From DATMXS01 sp035561355 (GTDB lineage Bacteria; Acidobacteriota; Terriglobia; Bryobacterales; Bryobacteraceae), in contig DATMXS010000002.1 of NCBI GenBank assembly GCA_035561355.1, forward strand, positions 1 to 34,827: a stretch of 34,827 nt of DNA, in the 5' to 3' direction. Each line of letters starts with the position of its first letter. Position 1 is the stretch's first letter. The notes beneath the pieces were generated by a model. The model was not told the origin of the DNA. It did not search any database and saw nothing but the letters and a program-made list of their open reading frames with translations. A program made the translations under genes and the position numbers. Positions 34,051 through 34,827 of this stretch are shown here, piece by piece.

Positions 34051-34827
34051 ATGCATCGAACTGTCAAATATGTCGAAAAGGCTATCAGTGTCGTCGCGAA
34101 CGCCGCATGGGGTGCGTTCGAGCGACTGAACCGGATCCGCCCCAATCCATCGTTCACGCCCAAGTGGTCTGACCGGCCGCTTCTAAAGTCACACGAAAAA
34201 TCCATGCCGCCGCTCGGCTGGCCTCGCGAGACCGACTCTCTCTGCCCGAAGTGCGTTCCGGAGATCAGGCAACGAATCCTGGACGGCGAGATCGACTACA
34301 GCATCCTGGAGCACGAGCGCGTCGGCGAGATCAAAGCCACCATCATCGAGCGCGACGGGCAGATCATCATGACGAAGGAATGCCCCGTGCACGGCTACTT
34401 CGAAGATGTCATGTCGATCGATTCGGACTTCTACCGCCACATCGAACGCGCATTCCCCGGCCGCGATATCCGGGCGCACAATGATGAACGCCTGCACCGG
34501 CACGGCTCAAGCACCGTGACGCATGGCCGGGGTGCGGTGCTCACGGTGGACCTCACGAACCGCTGCAACATGATGTGCGACCCATGCTTCATGGACGCCA
34601 ACCAGGTGGGTTTCGTCCATGAATTGTCATGGGACGACATCAAGACGCTGCTCGAGAACGCCATCTCGATCAAGCCGCGCCGGCAAATGTCCGTGCAGTT
34701 CTCGGGCGGCGAGCCGACGCTCTCTCCGTACTTCCTCGATGCGATCCGCTATGCGCGCGAACTCGGGTACAACAGTGTGCAAGCAGCCACCAACGGAATC
34801 GAGTTCGCCAAGAGCCTTGACTTCTGC
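34051..34827 (+). CDS. Tetraether-synthase-like radical SAM protein, N-terminal part (cut by window edge)
   Basis: 259 codons visible from ATG at 34051 with SD GGAGG 4 bases upstream; the gene runs off the right edge. N-terminal metal site: C65-P-K-C68 and C111-P-x-H114-G, a knuckle-like pattern seen in the Tes (tetraether synthase) family, where a rubredoxin-like iron is held. Radical SAM cluster Cys172, Cys176, Cys179 (DLTNRCNMMCDPCF) and GGEP at 219-222 follow. Tes in archaea couples two lipid tails into membrane-spanning lipids, and Acidobacteriota make membrane-spanning iso-diabolic acid. Substrate and role remain inference. Divergent from another radical SAM gene. Confidence 0.78.
   Translation, partial: MHRTVKYVEKAISVVANAAWGAFERLNRIRPNPSFTPKWSDRPLLKSHEKSMPPLGWPRETDSLCPKCVPEIRQRILDGEIDYSILEHERVGEIKATIIERDGQIIMTKECPVHGYFEDVMSIDSDFYRHIERAFPGRDIRAHNDERLHRHGSSTVTHGRGAVLTVDLTNRCNMMCDPCFMDANQVGFVHELSWDDIKTLLENAISIKPRRQMSVQFSGGEPTLSPYFLDAIRYARELGYNSVQAATNGIEFAKSLDFC

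Overview
The window is GC-rich chromosomal DNA with densely packed genes on both strands. Its gene content suggests a soil or sediment Acidobacteriota of the Solibacter/Bryobacter type. The hints are a Ser/Thr kinase fused to a long TPR tail, secreted metallo-beta-lactamase-fold and M48 proteins, a Tat-exported aldo/keto-reductase-like protein, GH88 and GH-like sugar enzymes, and a radical-SAM gene resembling tetraether synthases. This taxonomic call is an inference from protein character; there is no rRNA in the window. I see no tRNA, rRNA, CRISPR array, insertion sequence or phage gene.

Layout. 1-2012: start of argC (cut by the window edge) behind a perfect AT-rich inverted repeat, a heptamer repeat tract, a zinc-ribbon membrane protein, and a divergent secreted metallo-beta-lactamase-fold protein. 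2076-5541: a receptor-like Ser/Thr kinase with TPRs, followed by a small secreted Cys-containing protein. 5542-5986: the longest gap, holding an unannotated-size 41-aa basic protein and strong hairpins. 5987-8125: a tryptophanase/tyrosine phenol-lyase family enzyme and a YdcF-like protein. 8183-10761: SpoU-type RNA methyltransferase, rarA and a PilZ protein. 10816-11985: glutaryl-CoA dehydrogenase. 12089-17662: a TPR/outer-membrane-barrel protein translationally overlapped with a GH-like secreted protein, then a degenerate-looking methyltransferase and a DUF2231-Rieske fusion. 17665-20702 (minus): GH88, PEBP and M48 genes in a row. 20759-22331: CDGSH protein, hpt and a coiled-coil/M15-like protein. 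22413-28988 (plus): rsfS, lipA, alpha/beta hydrolase, mtgA, a small secreted protein, an orphan winged-helix regulator, aroA and rmuC. 28992-34827: Tat aldo/keto-like protein, acs, phzF family, and two divergent radical-SAM genes, the last cut by the window end.

How the genes relate. Most are housekeeping genes (arginine, aromatic amino acid, lipoate, purine salvage, acetate activation, ribosome silencing, replication repair, peptidoglycan) scattered without pathway operons. The more unusual parts are: (i) the TPR-barrel + GH-like pair, which looks like a polysaccharide export pair without its synthase; (ii) the divergent radical-SAM pair at the right end, a candidate membrane-lipid locus; (iii) repeated TANNNT boxes only 6-9 nt before start codons that lack a Shine-Dalgarno sequence, suggesting leaderless transcripts; and (iv) the tyrosine phenol-lyase-like enzyme with an altered PLP site. 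Start codons were chosen by eye from family alignment and ribosome-binding-site spacing.
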